A stretch of 64,000 nt of DNA, taken from NCBI GenBank assembly GCA_030867875.1, contig JAOWCC010001751.1, positions 19,552,026 to 19,616,025 of the forward strand, in the 5' to 3' direction. Positions 49,545 to 61,144 of the stretch are shown one piece after another (position 1 is the first letter of the stretch; every line of letters begins with the position of its first letter). Made by a program: the position numbers and the translations under genes. The stretch comes from Actinernus sp. WN-2022. Its lineage: Eukaryota > Cnidaria > Anthozoa > Actiniaria > Actinernidae. The notes under the pieces were generated by a model. It ran no database searches. It was given only the letters and a program-made list of their open reading frames with translations, and had not been told where the DNA came from.

Positions 49545-50289
49545 GTAAGCCATATTATAAGAGACGACCGATACCAAATGTCCGGCTTCTGTGTGGTATC
49601 TTAAGTTTGTATCTGAAGAATATTTCAGAAATTCGATTTTACGGATTTTATTTGGCATCGGATTCCCATCGATTCCCGTACAAACACTGTATTTCGCACC
49701 ATGTTTGCACCCCTTTCAAAATGTCGGAATTTACCGCGAACAGGTCTATTACCTGAGCGCTTTTGGTGCTTATATTATTTTCCGGGCTACAAACCGTGGA
49801 AGGAGCAATTTCAAAAAAAGCTTAGGGGTTGGATCAGATCTGACATTTTAACATTTCTGCCGCATTCTCTTCATATATATAGCCTGCGCGAAGGCTAAGG
49901 GCTATATGATTATTTCGTTTTAGTTATCACTTCAAAACTGAGTTCGAAGGTATAACACCCCCTCCTGAAAGGACGATTTATTAATTGTCAGTAATAAAGA
50001 TGCTCGCTGGCCAAAGTTTTAGCACTATAAATAATAATAATAGGCCATATTTATATAGCGCCATATACCACAGTTTCATAGCGGTTTACATTTTACTGAC
50101 ATATCCCGTCAGTGCATTTTTCGGACTGCTATTGCGGCGCCAATGGCTGCACGCAGTTTACAATGTTGAGTGTGTGGTTAGTGCAATGGCCAGGCTGCTG
50201 TACCGGGTGACAATCACTTGCCGGGTGTCCCTTCAAAAACAACTGACGGTATTTAAACAAATAGGTTCCATTCTGCCTCCTCTTATAGA

Positions 50290-50700
50290 TGACAATAACA
50301 AGTCCGAAGACTACAGCAAAGCTGATGCGGTTTGATACTCTAACAATGGCACTACGGCTATCTACACGGATGACGTCACAACGTGAAGAGAACAAAGAAG
50401 TGCGCCACGAGATGCAGTCTGTAAGAACGAGTCAAAGTCCGCGAGAAAATTTACAGACAAATGTATGGAAAACTGAAAACACGATTGCATGCACCCTTCC
50501 CAGCACAGCTACCCTCAAACTTTGATCGGTTAATCTTTTACCTGGTTTCTCAAGTTTGCAGACAGTGAATATTTCAGAAACTCGATTTTACGGAAATTAT
50601 TTCGTATCGGATTCCCAAACAAACACTGTATTTCGCGCCATGTTTTGCACCCCTTTCAAAATGTCGGAATTATATTAAACCGCGAACTGGTATTGTAATA
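50290..50700. mobile_element. Partial copy of the tagaccag TIR family joined to a gatgacgt repeat
   Basis: 50445-50690 matches the right half of the 55525-56013 copy (cagacaaatgtatgg, cacgattgca, gtttgcagacagtgaatatttcag, aaccgcgaactggt). 50290-50420 resembles 2219-2346. It is followed by aataaagttgatg and a (tatg)n run at 50735-50770. Confidence 0.65.
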
Positions 50701-51243
50701 ACTGATGATTTTATAATACCGTGTTTAAATAAAGTTGATGTATGTGTGTATGTATGTATGTATGTATGTAGCTCTCCAGAGTATTTAGTGTTTTGTTTTC
50801 AACGTGCGAACGACGAAGTCGCGATTCTTCCTCCAGCGCCAACCGAAATCGCAAAAAAGCGGGCGGAGGATCGACTTTGAGAAAGTCTCGGTTACGGTAA
50901 GGCTACTGATCGGCCATACCTAGTTTGCCCCACTTATAAACAATCTGCTATCAGTAACCATGTGTCCTGTCATTCACAGCTACAAGCTCCATGGACACCA
51001 CCTTGAGGCAGTCGACTCTACAAAATGACCTAGTGTGCCGTGCATGGCATGTCGTAAAAGGAAACTGCGCCTACATTCCTTTCATAGTTATCAGTTTAAA
51101 GGCTGCAATAATAAACCAGTTCTGCCTCGAGACTTTTTTCTCGGCTCGTTACAAATTGGTGGCAGCGGTGGGATTGACGAACGAGGGCTAGCGACGGGAT
51201 CGTCCTGCGTCGGATCGTCCACGAGGGAAATAATTAAAAGAGA

Positions 51244-51960
51244 GTGCCGAAAAAGTTGATGAAGTCGAGCAAGAACCAGCTTGAGATGAAACAAGGGGCT
51301 TGTTTAATCGGCTCGTTACACTGTCTAGAAGTACACCTATCAAGTGACCTCCGCTGGAATGAGCATGTGGAAAATATCTCATCGAAGGCAAACAAGACAC
51401 TGGGTTTCCGACTGAAACGAAACCTGTGGCACTGTCCCTCCTCAACCAAGGAGAGGGCATACAGAACTCGACTGTTCGACTGTGTGGGACTATTCACAGC
51501 GAAGAACATCAGACTGTGGAGATGGTGCAAAGTAGAGCGCGCAACACGCTGGGTCCTAAAACGCTATGACCGACTTGACAGTGTCAGTGACATGCTGGGG
51601 GGTGGAAGTCCTTACAATCACTGAGATCATGTGCTCGCCTTTCAATGTTGTATAAATGAGGAACAATTTAGCTTACGTAGATAGTACTAAGCTTCAATCT
51701 GTAACATACCCCTCCACTCGTTGTTCTGGCCACGCATGCATATATTAAGCTACCTGTTATTAATTGCGACTACTATAAGTACTCTTTTAATCCCAGTCTT
51801 GTGCAGCTCTCTGTCTGTTTTCAAGGGCGCCAAACCTTCAATTTACTAATTTTTGTTTTATTTGTCATCAGATTTAATTATTATTCATTTATCTATTCTA
51901 CATAGTAAGGCAGTCTAAATGCTTTAAAGCGGCGTAGACATATATGGTAAATATAACCAG
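51244..51960 (+). pseudogene. LINE RT C-terminal relic
   Basis: Reads LEVHLSSDLRWNEHVENISS, KANKTLGFRLKRNLWHCPSS, ERAYRT, ATRWVLKRYDRLDSVSDMLG, then shifted SMLYKMRNNLAYVDSTKLQS. This is the C-terminal part of a CR1/L2-like LINE ORF2, the same family as 61145-61790. No RT core. Confidence 0.8.
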
Positions 51961-51989
51961 TATTTATTCCGCAATCAAAGGACTACGTA

Positions 51990-52055
51990 CGAAGCCTGCT
52001 ATAATTTTTCTTCGCTTTATGAGAGTGGAAACAAATAGGTCTGGTATAGCAGGCT
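51990..52055. repeat. Short inverted repeat, agcctgctata ends
   Basis: agcctgctataa near 51991 and tatagcaggct near 52043 form a small hairpin with AGCCTG-like termini. No 9-bp duplication is apparent. Confidence 0.45.
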
Positions 52056-52284
52056 AAACTGATGAAGGGACGGCGGCTTTATAAGTTCCACATTGAGCTC
52101 TAACGGATGAAAAACAAAGAACACATTCGCTATTTCAGCCAATCAGATTTCAGGAGACTGTGGCTTGTATTTATTACCTAAATGACCAGATCACTTGCTA
52201 GAACTGAATCCCGCTTACAACTTGGAACTACTGGCAATGTGCTGAACACAGAGTTGATTTCGTATGAATGCATGGGCAATGTCT

Positions 52285-52610
52285 TCGGCACGGTTACTGT
52301 ACTGCATGCCGCGGTGATTTTGAAATGGTTTCCCATTGTTTTGTCCTGCTGATCCAATCAAATTACAGAGATACGATACAGCACGGTTATATATAGTACG
52401 GTTACGGTAAGGCTACGGACATGCCGTTATTGTAGTTTGTCCCACTCATATACGAAATCTGCTCTCGGCAATAACGGGGGTACGGCACGGTTACTGTACT
52501 GCATGCCGTGACATTGAAATGGTTTTCCTATTGTTTTTTGTCCTTTCTGATCCAATCAAATTACGGAGTTACGGTACAGGAAGTTACATTACGGTTACGA
52601 TAAGGCTGAA
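52285..52610. repeat. Direct repeat of about 120 bp, two copies, third fragment near 50885
   Basis: cggcacggttactgtactgc, gaaatggttt, gatccaatcaaattac and acggtaaggct-type words recur at 52288-52430 and 52492-52605. A related piece with ggttacggtaaggctac is at 50890-50960. It sits just 3' of the discoidin gene stop. Confidence 0.7.
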
Positions 52611-52643
52611 ATCCGTGAAATCCGCTCGAATGCCGTGGACATG

Positions 52644-52832
52644 TCATACGGTAGCGATCATCGGACGACGCGCGCAAATACTAGCTAGAGATAACATCCA
52701 TACAGCTCCAATCTCATGGCAATAAGCAGGACCATGCCACTGTAACGGGCTGATTCGCACAAACCGCGTTTCCTGTGGGCTATCAAAATTGGCCCTCACT
52801 ACGCTCGTTGCGTTTGTGTTTCCTGCATAATA
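52644..52832 (-). CDS. Discoidin gene exon 3: end of domain and stop
   Basis: Acceptor cgttgcag, phase 0. YYAGNTNATSVVRANFDSPQ and on to PAYCHEIGAVWMLSLASIC, then nine residues and TGA. Confidence 0.75.
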   Translation of the reverse strand, partial: YYAGNTNATSVVRANFDSPQETRFVRISPLQWHGPAYCHEIGAVWMLSLASICARRPMIATV

Positions 52833-53119
52833 CTGCAACGATAGAAATTCACACAATTAGAAAATTAATCACATACTTGGCCGTTCTGTTTTACGCGTCT
52901 TGCATGTGTCGCGGCAAAGGAAAAAGGACTTACCATGCAGGAGTCGTAAAAGTTTGCTTTAAAGATACACTATAACCGCTTCCCCCCGAGGATCTGATAC
53001 TCAGGTTACATTATACGTCCCAACAGACGTTTGAAAGCAAAACAATTCGGCAAGACATTAGTTGCACTGTATAACAGTACTTTATCCCGTACCGCACTTT
53101 ATTCAGTACCTTAAGGATA

Positions 53120-53151
<32 letters not shown>

Positions 53152-56100
53152 ACTCCCTATAATGGAATATACGGTGAGGCTCCGCCCGAAAGGGGTACTT
53201 TTTGAGGCTGGAGGTATATAAAAGGGTAGGGAAAACTTTCATTTAGGTATTTAAAAGGGCCTTTCAAAATATCTGGAACAGACGCACCTAACGGGATGCA
53301 GTGTTTCTACTGTGAGTATGTGAAAGGGGGTACCATTTTTTATGGAAGGTATATGAAAGGGTTACCTTTTCTGTCAAAAATGGTATATAAAAGGGTTTGG
53401 ACCTCGGGGCGGAGCCTCCCGTATAAAACTTTGTTGAGTACTTTGTACGAACTTTGTACGAACAGCAGAAGCGTAAAACATATTAGACATTTACACTAGT
53501 ATATAGCTAATTACTATAATTATTATAATGACATGCATATTTGAAACATTTGACACTAATAATAGACATTATTAACTTTTCATAGAGCTCCTTTCTGTTT
53601 TCTCCTTTCCGCTTGACTTAACTGTTTATTCATAACCTACTCTCCTTTACCAAAATACATAGGGCCACTTTTTAATCAGTCTCTTTTGCTAGAAAGTGAA
53701 TAAACATCTCCGTGTAAGTCAAGTGTATGTTTTGCGCTGAAACAACGACCATCTTTCACACGCTAAAAATATGTTTGACCTTCATATGGTTATTCATAAC
53801 CGTGTTCCACTGCCAAGCAAATGAGCAGACTCGGTAGTATTGAAAAGAACCCGGCTCATTCTGTATTCTGCATGTAAAACCTGATCTACTTCGATCGGCT
53901 CCTGAGCTTGCAACAAATTTATGAAGCACAAAACCACTATTAAGGCTTGTCAAACGGCCTCAACATCGGTACCGCAACATTTGTTAAAGTAAAGTATAGA
54001 AAAGTCACTTTATTTATAGAGGATTCTGGATAACACCGTACGTGGCTAACACGTAATTCAGTAATCTAACAGGGTCCTAACATGTGCATGGTTCTCTGTC
54101 GACTTATACGGTCAGTTTTATGTCCTTATCCGAGAAGACGAGAAGGTCTGACCGTTTACTGTTGGATTATGTAAAGGCAGCACATTTTACTCAGTTATCT
54201 TAAGACCCTGAGTGTTGGTCCGGTCGGGATTTGAACCCTCGTCCTCCGCTCCTGCACAACAGACCGGAGCTTAACCACTGAACTAACCGGGAAGCGGTTG
54301 TTGGAACCCGATGTTGAAACCGTTTGACCGGGCCTGATGGTTGAAAGGTGTTGAATGATGTTGAAAGCATATTGAATAGAATTTGAATGCGTTCAAACTT
54401 TGATTCGACATCTGTCCAACATTTAATTAACTTCCATTGTTCTCGGAAATGTTGAACCGACGTTGAAACCGTTTGACACCCATGCTTTCAACGTCCTTCG
54501 ACATGATACAACAAATGTTGGGCCGATGTTGAAGCCGATGTTGAAACTGAAATTTTATCAGTATGAAAATGTCTGGCTCGTTTTCGCGAGGGATGCAGTG
54601 GGGAAGCAATAAGAGTCGGCTGTCTTCTCAGGCTAGCATTTTACCTTTTTACTTGCAGAAAATTTTACTCCATCATCACTAAATGAAGTTGTGAAGTTTG
54701 TTACCCAGTAGGGTGAATCTGTACCGCCTCCCTGCAGGGCCACGCCCACCACCTGGGCCCTCTTATTCAACATCAGTTGAAGGAATTCCGTAGGGCTGCT
54801 TTCATTGGCTGTGGTTGGAATCCAAGATTGGTTACCATGGAGACGAGCATGATGCGGCGTGTGTGACAGGTCGTAGAAGGAGGTGGCGATAAGATTGCTT
54901 TCGGGAATAGCTTGAGTTTGCAGGCCAAGGGCAGAGTCACAAGAAGCTGTTGAAAATACGATAATTATACCGTAAAAGTTAGCTGTCTGACCTTTATAAA
55001 GCGAAACGTTAATTTCACCTTTAAACCGAATACTGATGAGAAATACCGATTTATAAGCAGCCCAGCTAGGTATAGCCCTCTGTATATACGCGCGCCCGTC
55101 ACGTTGTGGCGAAATTCAAAAACAGTGCAATTTTCCTAGTATTTTAAAAAGCATGTAATATGATCCGTATGGGTCAATTTTCTGCTGCGCGTTTTCCTAT
55201 TGCTGAAGATCTACTCGCCTGCTTGCGTGCCTGCCTACTGAACTAACTAAGGCTATCCGTGAATGTGGCCACATCACTGCGAATCTTACTGGTAACTTAG
55301 CAATATATATGTGACATTTTGAGAAGTTCTAGCCGGGCATTTCTCCGCCGCACCCAATATGTTCTTCTCCAAGTATCCCAGATGGAGTTACTGCCTGATG
55401 CTACGCTTGTAGATAATTTTAACGCTACATTACAGAACCCAAAAAGTGGGTGGCTATCTTCTTTTCTTGTTCAAACTTAGCTACGTGCAATCAAACCTGT
55501 ATTAAGCGGACACCATTGGAGAATAGACCAGTTCACGGTTAATTCCGACATTTTAAAAGAGGTGCAAACATGGCCCGAAATACAGTGTTTCTATCATGGG
55601 AATACGACGCCAAATAATTTCCGGAAAATCAAATTTCTGAAATATTCATTGTCTGCAAACTTAAGATACCAGGTAAAAGAGTAACTAATCAAAATTTGTG
55701 GGATGTAGCTGTGCTGGGAAGCGTGCAATCGTGTTTTCAGTTTTCCATACATTTGTCGTAAATTTCCCGCGGACTTTGACTCGTTATTACAGACAAATGT
55801 ATGGCAAAATGAAACACGATTTCACGCTTCCCAACACAGCTACATCCCTCACATTTTGATCAGTTACTCTTTTACCTGGTATCTTAACAATGAATATTTC
55901 AGAAATTTGATTTTACGGAAATTATTTGGCATCGGATTCCCATAAAAAAACACTGCTTTCGCGCCATGTTTGCACCCCTTTCAAAATGTCGGAATTAACC
56001 GCGAACTGGTCTATGGGTAAGTGTCCATTTATTACAGGTTGTCCGCTTAATACAAACTTGATTAACTTTATCTCATCTGAGATATCAGCAAAACAAATTA

Positions 56101-59100
56101 AAAATAATTGTTACAATAATGAATAATAACATTTACAGATAAGTTTCAAGCAACAGTGAAGCTATATTACTGTATTACTATAGATGAAAGATCTTTGTAA
56201 ATATCCATAATTTTATTATGTAAAACGCACTACACTTTGTGATGTTATTGTCTTTCATAGATAACATATAATGGAATATATTTTGATCATGATCGTCAAA
56301 AGAAAAAAAGGACGAAATTAACAATAACAAATCATTTTTTTATCTTGATCTTTCAACTTGTAATTTGCTGCATGTAGTTACAGTTTAAGGTGTAATGAAA
56401 TTAATCTCCAACTTGATCATTATTTGTGCATAAATGACAAATTATTTGAGGTTTTGGTAATTTCTTATAACGACCACTTTCTATTGGGAAATGATGTGCT
56501 GAAATTGTTAAACTAGAGACTGCTTTCCTTACGTTAACAAATAATCGTATCTTCAGATTGATAACTATAGTTTTAATTTTAAAGTACAGTTCTAATTTAG
56601 AGTTTTTATTTAATTCCACAAAGTACATAAAGTCTATTTTGATTCCATTGTTGTACTGATGTATAGCTTGTGAAGACGAAATAATAAAGACGACTAATTC
56701 TTTTCCCCCGGCCCGAAACTGAGCTTGCCATGAAAGAGGGAATGTCAATTTCATTGAGTTGAAGGGAAAAAAGAACTGAGGAAATCCAAGAAAACTTACC
56801 CTTTTTATTTAGAGTACATGATAATTCTAAGGCATTTAATTTGATAATAACGGATTGTCATTATGATTGAGCAAGTGAATAAAGTATTTAAATATGGATG
56901 TATAAATTGGGATGTGTAATGGGAAACGACCAAGTTCCGCCATTACTGCAGAATTTGTACAGGTCTACTACTGAGTTAAAATTGAACTTTGGATGTGTCA
57001 AATTCACATTTCATTCCGGGATTTCATTGAAGTATAAATACTACAACAACAAACTCTGGCAAAGTAGTCACGAAGGGCACTAAGCGAGTGAACGGAGGTG
57101 ACAGTTGTGCGAGTTTGTGGCTTGGAAGTACATTGTGGAGTATCAGTTTAGACGAGATGTGTTCTCTGTCAATTCGGGTTGAAAACGAAGTTAGCAATTA
57201 GAGCAATGGAGGGTTTTACGTTTTTAATATGTACAACACCTCTAGTATGAACTGCGTCTAAATGCATGCATACAGTTTCAACATAAAGTTGTTATTTATT
57301 GCACAATCAAGCACTTATGGCAATGCCTGAACAACGAGGTCTCCTCCGAATTAAGTGACAAGTGCTGAACTCAATTAACAGAACTTCATGTTGTGTATTA
57401 CGCATTTGTTTTGCAGTGATCTTTTCTTTTGTCGTTTCCGGCGGGGAGAGAAAAAGACAGGCTATGTCCGTTTGACACAGGTTATTAAACAATAACAAAT
57501 CATACAATTCTAGTACAGAAGCTACAAACTAATTTTGGAATAAATGGCAGTATGTTATCCTGGCTGAAGGATTACCTTACAGATAGACAACAATTTACGG
57601 TCATTAACGGAAAGCAATCAACAATGCTAAAATAATGTACGGAATCCCACAAGGATCTGTGTTAGGCCCAATATTATTTACATTATATACAAACGATATG
57701 CCTAATGCAGTCATATCTGGAACGGTTTTTATGTACGCCGACGACACCACAGTTTACTGCATTGGTAATACCGTAGACCAAGTGATGGTGTCGCTTAATA
57801 ATGCACTCAATGAATTAAGTAGGTGGTGTTCGATTAACTCACTAACACCACACCCCACGAAGTGTGAAGCAATGATCCTATATAGAGGCTCATTTACTGG
57901 CCCTTTTAACGAACTAATATTAGGAAAGAACAGAGTTAAATGGGTGACTAACTCTAGGCTTCTAGGTGTCACAATTGATGACAAACTAAACTGGGCCAGA
58001 CACGTACTTGAAGTCAAGAAAGGATTCGTAAATAAATTAAACATGTTGAAAAGGAGTCGGTTTTAATGACCAAGACAGTTACTTTTAGATTTGTATTTTA
58101 AGATAATTTTACCCTCTGTTACCTATGCGTTGCCGGTGTGGGGCGGTCTAACATGTAAAGATAATTTTAAGTCATTAGAGATCCTACATTGTAGAGCAGC
58201 TAGAATTATTTTAAATCTTTCGCGAGATATGCATTCAATTGAAGTACTTAGACATGCCAAATGTGACACACTATTTTTTATTGTATAAGTTGAACCTAGT
58301 TAAACTACTATATAAGATTTATAACGACCAAACACCCACTTGTATGTCCCACATAATTGTAAAGCGCCACAATAAGTATAATCTTAGAGGCACAAACAGA
58401 CTTATTATACCACGTTTCAACACTTATATCATGAAGAATTCCATCGCACATAGAGGATCAATCGCATGGAATGCATTATCCTATCTGTATTGATAACGAT
58501 GTTACTGTAAAATCATATTGTAAAAAGGCAAAGAATTCTGACCTACTCCATAAGCTAGATTTTAATGTTTTATCTGTTCAATCAACTCACAATGTTAGGG
58601 ATGATTTTCTACTATGTACCCTAGTTCTTCTGTAGAAATGACTTACGCTCATAATAACTATAGCTTACGATAATATATATTATAAATAATGTATGTATAT
58701 TAGAATTTTAACAACATAGAATAATTTAATACCATAGTAGTTTTTATTTTTTAACATAGTTAGATAATTAGTTAGTTAGATAATTATACTTTTTATACAC
58801 GACCCCACAAGCGGCAACGCTTAATACTATCGTGTTTAAATAAAGATGATTGATTGATTGATTCATTGATTGATTCATTGTAATGATTGATTCATTGACG
58901 CATTGAGACTGTAGTAGGGCGGGTGGACTTTACAGTATCTTATTGAGTAATTTTCGGGACTCTCACAAGGGCGTCTGCTTGTCTGCTTGTCTTTTGCTGT
59001 ATTTTAACACAGGTTTAAAACAGGTATTTTAATAGCGGCCTTCAAAGTCAAAAGCGCATCGATAGTTCATAACGGTAAAATCATTGGAAAAGAAGATGTG

Positions 59101-60224
59101 AAACTGTTGGGAACTTAAATGGTGACAGATTCGGGGTATTTTCAAACAAAGGCCAAAGCTACCGAGGAAGTAAATGTAATATGGCATGCAAATCTTGGTA
59201 CACGTCTCAAGTTTTGACAACACACTGCAACTTGATACCGAACTCCATTTAATTTTATATCCGTGCGCCAAAGGTTATATTTTGTTTTCGGTTTGCCAGC
59301 CATGAGCAGCGCGTCTCTTGGCTTCGGTGCGCATTCTTTATTACTTGGTTTATTTATTATTGAGAGAACCAGGAAGCGAATGAGAGAAATAGCTAAATTT
59401 TAAAACTTAAATTATTTTTTTTAGCGACAAGCAAACTGGCCTCGACGCTAAAAAAAGAAAATATACAAAAATCGAAGCCCTGCATCGCAAACAAGTTAGT
59501 TTGGTCTCGTTGCAAGATAGTATGGCAATCCCCTGGACTGCTCGATACAACTGTTTCTCAGTGGTGATGTTGCCATCATTGGCTGAATTCGAATTGTATA
59601 ATATGGGTCAGTTTTTAGTATCGACATTCGAAGGCCCAGGGTCACACATTTGATCTGACACACACCGAGCTTTTCCCTATCTGTCTTGAATAAGTCAGGC
59701 CAGTCAGTTGTAATTAGTATATCGTTTTTCAAACATATTCACTCGAAAAATATTCGAGTGACCGAGAAGTTCGATAGGTATGAATGCATGAGTCGTTTAC
59801 GAGTTACCAAATCGGCATTATAAGCGAGAACTATCCGTTAGGAAGACTACTGAAGCATACGGCTACAAAATGTAGTAATATTGAGCGAGAAAACAAACAT
59901 GTGAATGAAGTAATTAGATACAACCGCCTAGCAACCGTTCAAGTTAAATAGCTAGCGCGTTTCCAAAAGAACTAACTACATTGAACTTTTAACGTATACC
60001 AGCACGGTTCCGTTCCCCGCAAAAGAGTTATAACAAAAAATACCATTTCCACAATCGGCTATGCTTCGCAACGTATAAATTATAACACAGTTAACGAGTT
60101 TTGAAGTAACGGCCTATATAGGTTAGCATAATATTCCCTACAATTGTTATTTGATTCAGAAACTTTTACCTGATAGTATACTCGGCACACTTTCACCAAA
60201 GGCCAGTAACAAAATCAACCACAT
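52644..60224 (-). CDS. Secreted single discoidin (F5/8 type C) domain protein, 3 exons
   Basis: Exons: 60224-60170 (start, 55 bp), 54946-54645 (302 bp), 52832-52644 (189 bp with stop); AG/GT borders and phases agree, 181 residues. Residues 1-18 MWLILLLAFGESVPSILS look like a signal peptide. The domain starts CDSALGLQTQAIPESNLIAT and continues through HHARLHGNQSWIP, EFLQLMLNKRAQVVGVALQG, YWVTNFTTSFSDDGVKF and ANFDSPQETRFVRISPLQWH. The first (about C21) and last (about C172) cysteines fit the usual domain disulphide. Four N-glycosylation sequons (NQS, NES, NFT, NAT). The family binds carbohydrate, lipid or collagen outside the cell; the ligand here is unknown. A downstream donor-like gtatgg at about 52696 could instead splice exon 3 to unseen exons. 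A possible AATAAA is at 52170-52175. Intron 1 holds a LINE and a MITE, intron 2 a SINE and TIR elements. Confidence 0.78.
53110..53445. mobile_element. MITE with G-run and gtactccctataatgg / ggctccgccc ends
   Basis: Left arm after a G run at 53118-53150: gtactccctataatggaata, ggctccgcccgaaagg. Right arm complement: ggggcggagcctcccgtata. The interior repeats ggtatataaaaggg. In discoidin intron 2. Confidence 0.8.
54176..54298 (-). mobile_element. tRNA-derived SINE, copy 2
   Basis: Minus strand: A-box-like tagttcagtggttaag, B-box-like ggttcaaatccc, body ctcagggtcttaagataact shared with 14372-14484. Confidence 0.72.
54299..54545. repeat. Degenerate gatgttgaaa-type repeats
   Basis: Words gatgttgaaacc, gttgaaag, atgttgaatg and cgtttgac recur in both orientations over about 240 bp. 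Confidence 0.6.
54645..54946 (-). CDS. Discoidin gene exon 2: N-terminal two thirds of the domain
   Basis: Acceptor ttcaacag, 302 bp, donor gtaaaa. From SCDSALGLQ to DDGVKFSASKK. An alternative donor seven bases earlier is possible but breaks the phase. Confidence 0.88.
55020..55490. other. Intergenic-like intron 1 sequence with an open frame
   Basis: A plus-strand frame at about 55340-55480 reads RRTQYVLLQVSQMELLPDAT and NPKSGWLSSFLV; it looks protein-like but I cannot place it. The rest shows nothing. Confidence 0.3.
55490..56060. mobile_element. Outer TIR repeat with ttaagcggaca ends, hit by the tagaccag MITE
   Basis: aacctgtattaagcggacac at about 55494 and its complement-like gtccgcttaatacaaac near 56041 bracket the MITE at 55525-56013. 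The words gtgtcc and attacaggt are also mirrored. Confidence 0.6.
55525..56013. mobile_element. Reference 489-bp copy of the tagaccag TIR MITE family (TA target)
   Basis: Ends gaccagttcacggttaattc and complement, flanked by TA. Two inner inverted blocks (gggatgtagctgtgctggga; cacgattgca) give a second hairpin. This intact copy explains 48522-49757 and 50445-50690. Confidence 0.85.
56061..57510. other. Intron 1 sequence, no recognised gene
   Basis: A minus-strand ORF of 117 residues (56401-56754) has no family features. AT-rich otherwise. Confidence 0.5.
57515..58895 (+). mobile_element. 5'-truncated LINE with (tgat)n tail
   Basis: Starts within the RT domain (MLSWLKDYLTDRQQFTVING) and runs to aataaagatgattgattgat and a (tgat)n tail at 58845-58895. 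No target duplication recognised. Antisense within discoidin intron 1. Confidence 0.85.
57540..58493 (+). pseudogene. LINE reverse transcriptase relic
   Basis: 57635-58066 encodes YGIPQGSVLGPILFTLYTND, FMYADDTTVYC (catalytic YADD), LTPHPTKCEAMILYRG and SRLLGVTIDDKLNWARHV. After a frameshift come LPSVTYALPVWGG, LHCRAARIILNLSRDM and, in another frame, SIAWNALSYLY. Frameshifts at about 58066 and 58265. Confidence 0.9.
58896..60169. other. Intron 1 sequence, nothing recognised
   Basis: Short ORFs on both strands with no recognisable motifs; no repeat found by eye. Confidence 0.5.
60170..60224 (-). CDS. Discoidin gene exon 1: signal peptide
   Basis: ATG in gtgaatATGTGG context, 18 codons plus one base, donor gtaaaa. 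The leftover G joins the CT of exon 2 to make alanine. Confidence 0.75.
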
Positions 60225-60329
60225 ATTCACTTCTTTCCCGCGAAGTCAATAAAGTCTTTTTCCCCTGTTCAGCCAGGAAACTGATTTACACATCAATGCG
60301 GACAGAAATACAGAGACGCTCATGAATAA

Positions 60330-60335
60330 TTTATA
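60330..60335 (-). promoter_or_regulatory. Possible TATA box of the discoidin gene
   Basis: TATAAA on the minus strand about 105 bp upstream of the ATG, followed by attattcatgag. The position is plausible; no start-site evidence. Confidence 0.3.
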
Positions 60336-60364
60336 ATGTACACGGCAGACTGTAGACGGATTTT

Positions 60365-61140
60365 TTTTTGTTTTCTTTTAAATAAACAACCTCGTGCAGA
60401 GGAAATAGGGAGAACTTGAGGGCAGGGTGGTTAAGGAAGGCTAACATTTCATAAAATATCCACGAGATCTCTTGTCACGAGAGTGTTGGTGTAATGTCTC
60501 TGCCCACCCCCCCCCCCCCGGCATTGTGGGGCATTTGACATTTTTGAATCAGAGCGTTGCAAATTCCCCACCGTGGGGTAACTGCTAAGCTAAGCTTTGG
60601 AAAGAGTGCAAATCTCTTATAAACACTAATATAAAGTTCGCTATTTTGACTCTCAGTTTGACCAATTTCACATTCACGAATTAAACCGCTGGATACGATG
60701 ACTACAGACGCACTTACTCAACGTTAGTCTCATTCTGATGTTAAATATTCATAAATACTAGCGGCAAGATGGGTACTCTATGTATTGTTTTAGTTTGAAC
60801 TTCTGCACCTTCTCGTATTTGTGAATATTTTTAAAACATCTATCAGAATGAGGAGGGTTGGAATTGATATATACCGGCGATGCTGGCCAAGCACCAGCCT
60901 TCATCAGGTTCATTTTACAGTGAAGCTCACAAATGGATACTGTAATATTATTATTTTCCATGTGGCAGTGGTTAACTCGAAGCCCAAGCTCCTTTAGCCA
61001 CTGCACAATTTTAGATTTTTAAACTAACTAACTAGATATCTCCTTCACCATTTATTCCTTAGTCAAACGAAACCATAAAGTCAAATCGCCATCCCTCTAG
61101 GAAAAGGCTTACATGAGCTTAAATATTAAGACCTCAGAAA
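60365..61140. other. Intergenic, nothing recognised
   Basis: Contains a C run (60508-60519) and a short minus-strand ORF at 60758-61006 without features. Confidence 0.5.
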
Positions 61141-61144
61141 GAAT

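Larger units (their letters stand above)
48522..49757. mobile_element. 1.24-kb copy of the tagaccagttcgcggt TIR family, with nested insertions
   Basis: Ends tagaccagttcgcggtaaat and complement, TA at both ends. Inner arm parts (caaacatggcgcgaaataca, atttctgaaatattc) match the 491-bp copy at 55525-56013. An additional 228-bp element sits at 48788-49015, and 49040-49600 is non-family sequence holding an exon-like ORF at 49460-49544. Confidence 0.8.
53757..54636. mobile_element. Diverged relative of the 28370-29367 TIR element
   Basis: 53757-53945 parallels 29117-29260 (cacacgctaaa, ctgccaagcaaatgagcag, aatttatg). The right end ataagagtcggctg...caggcta matches that element's end. It terminates 9 bp from the donor of discoidin exon 2, and a SINE sits inside. 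Confidence 0.65.

Noticed and set aside
50129..50395. ORF with a hydrophobic run followed by basic residues, as in a membrane anchor (minus strand)
   Set aside because: It lies across a dispersed repeat related to 2219-2346, and no splice site links it in phase to the discoidin gene.
51188..51530. Minus-strand ORFs of 90 and 98 residues
   Set aside because: They are antisense to a clear LINE RT fragment.
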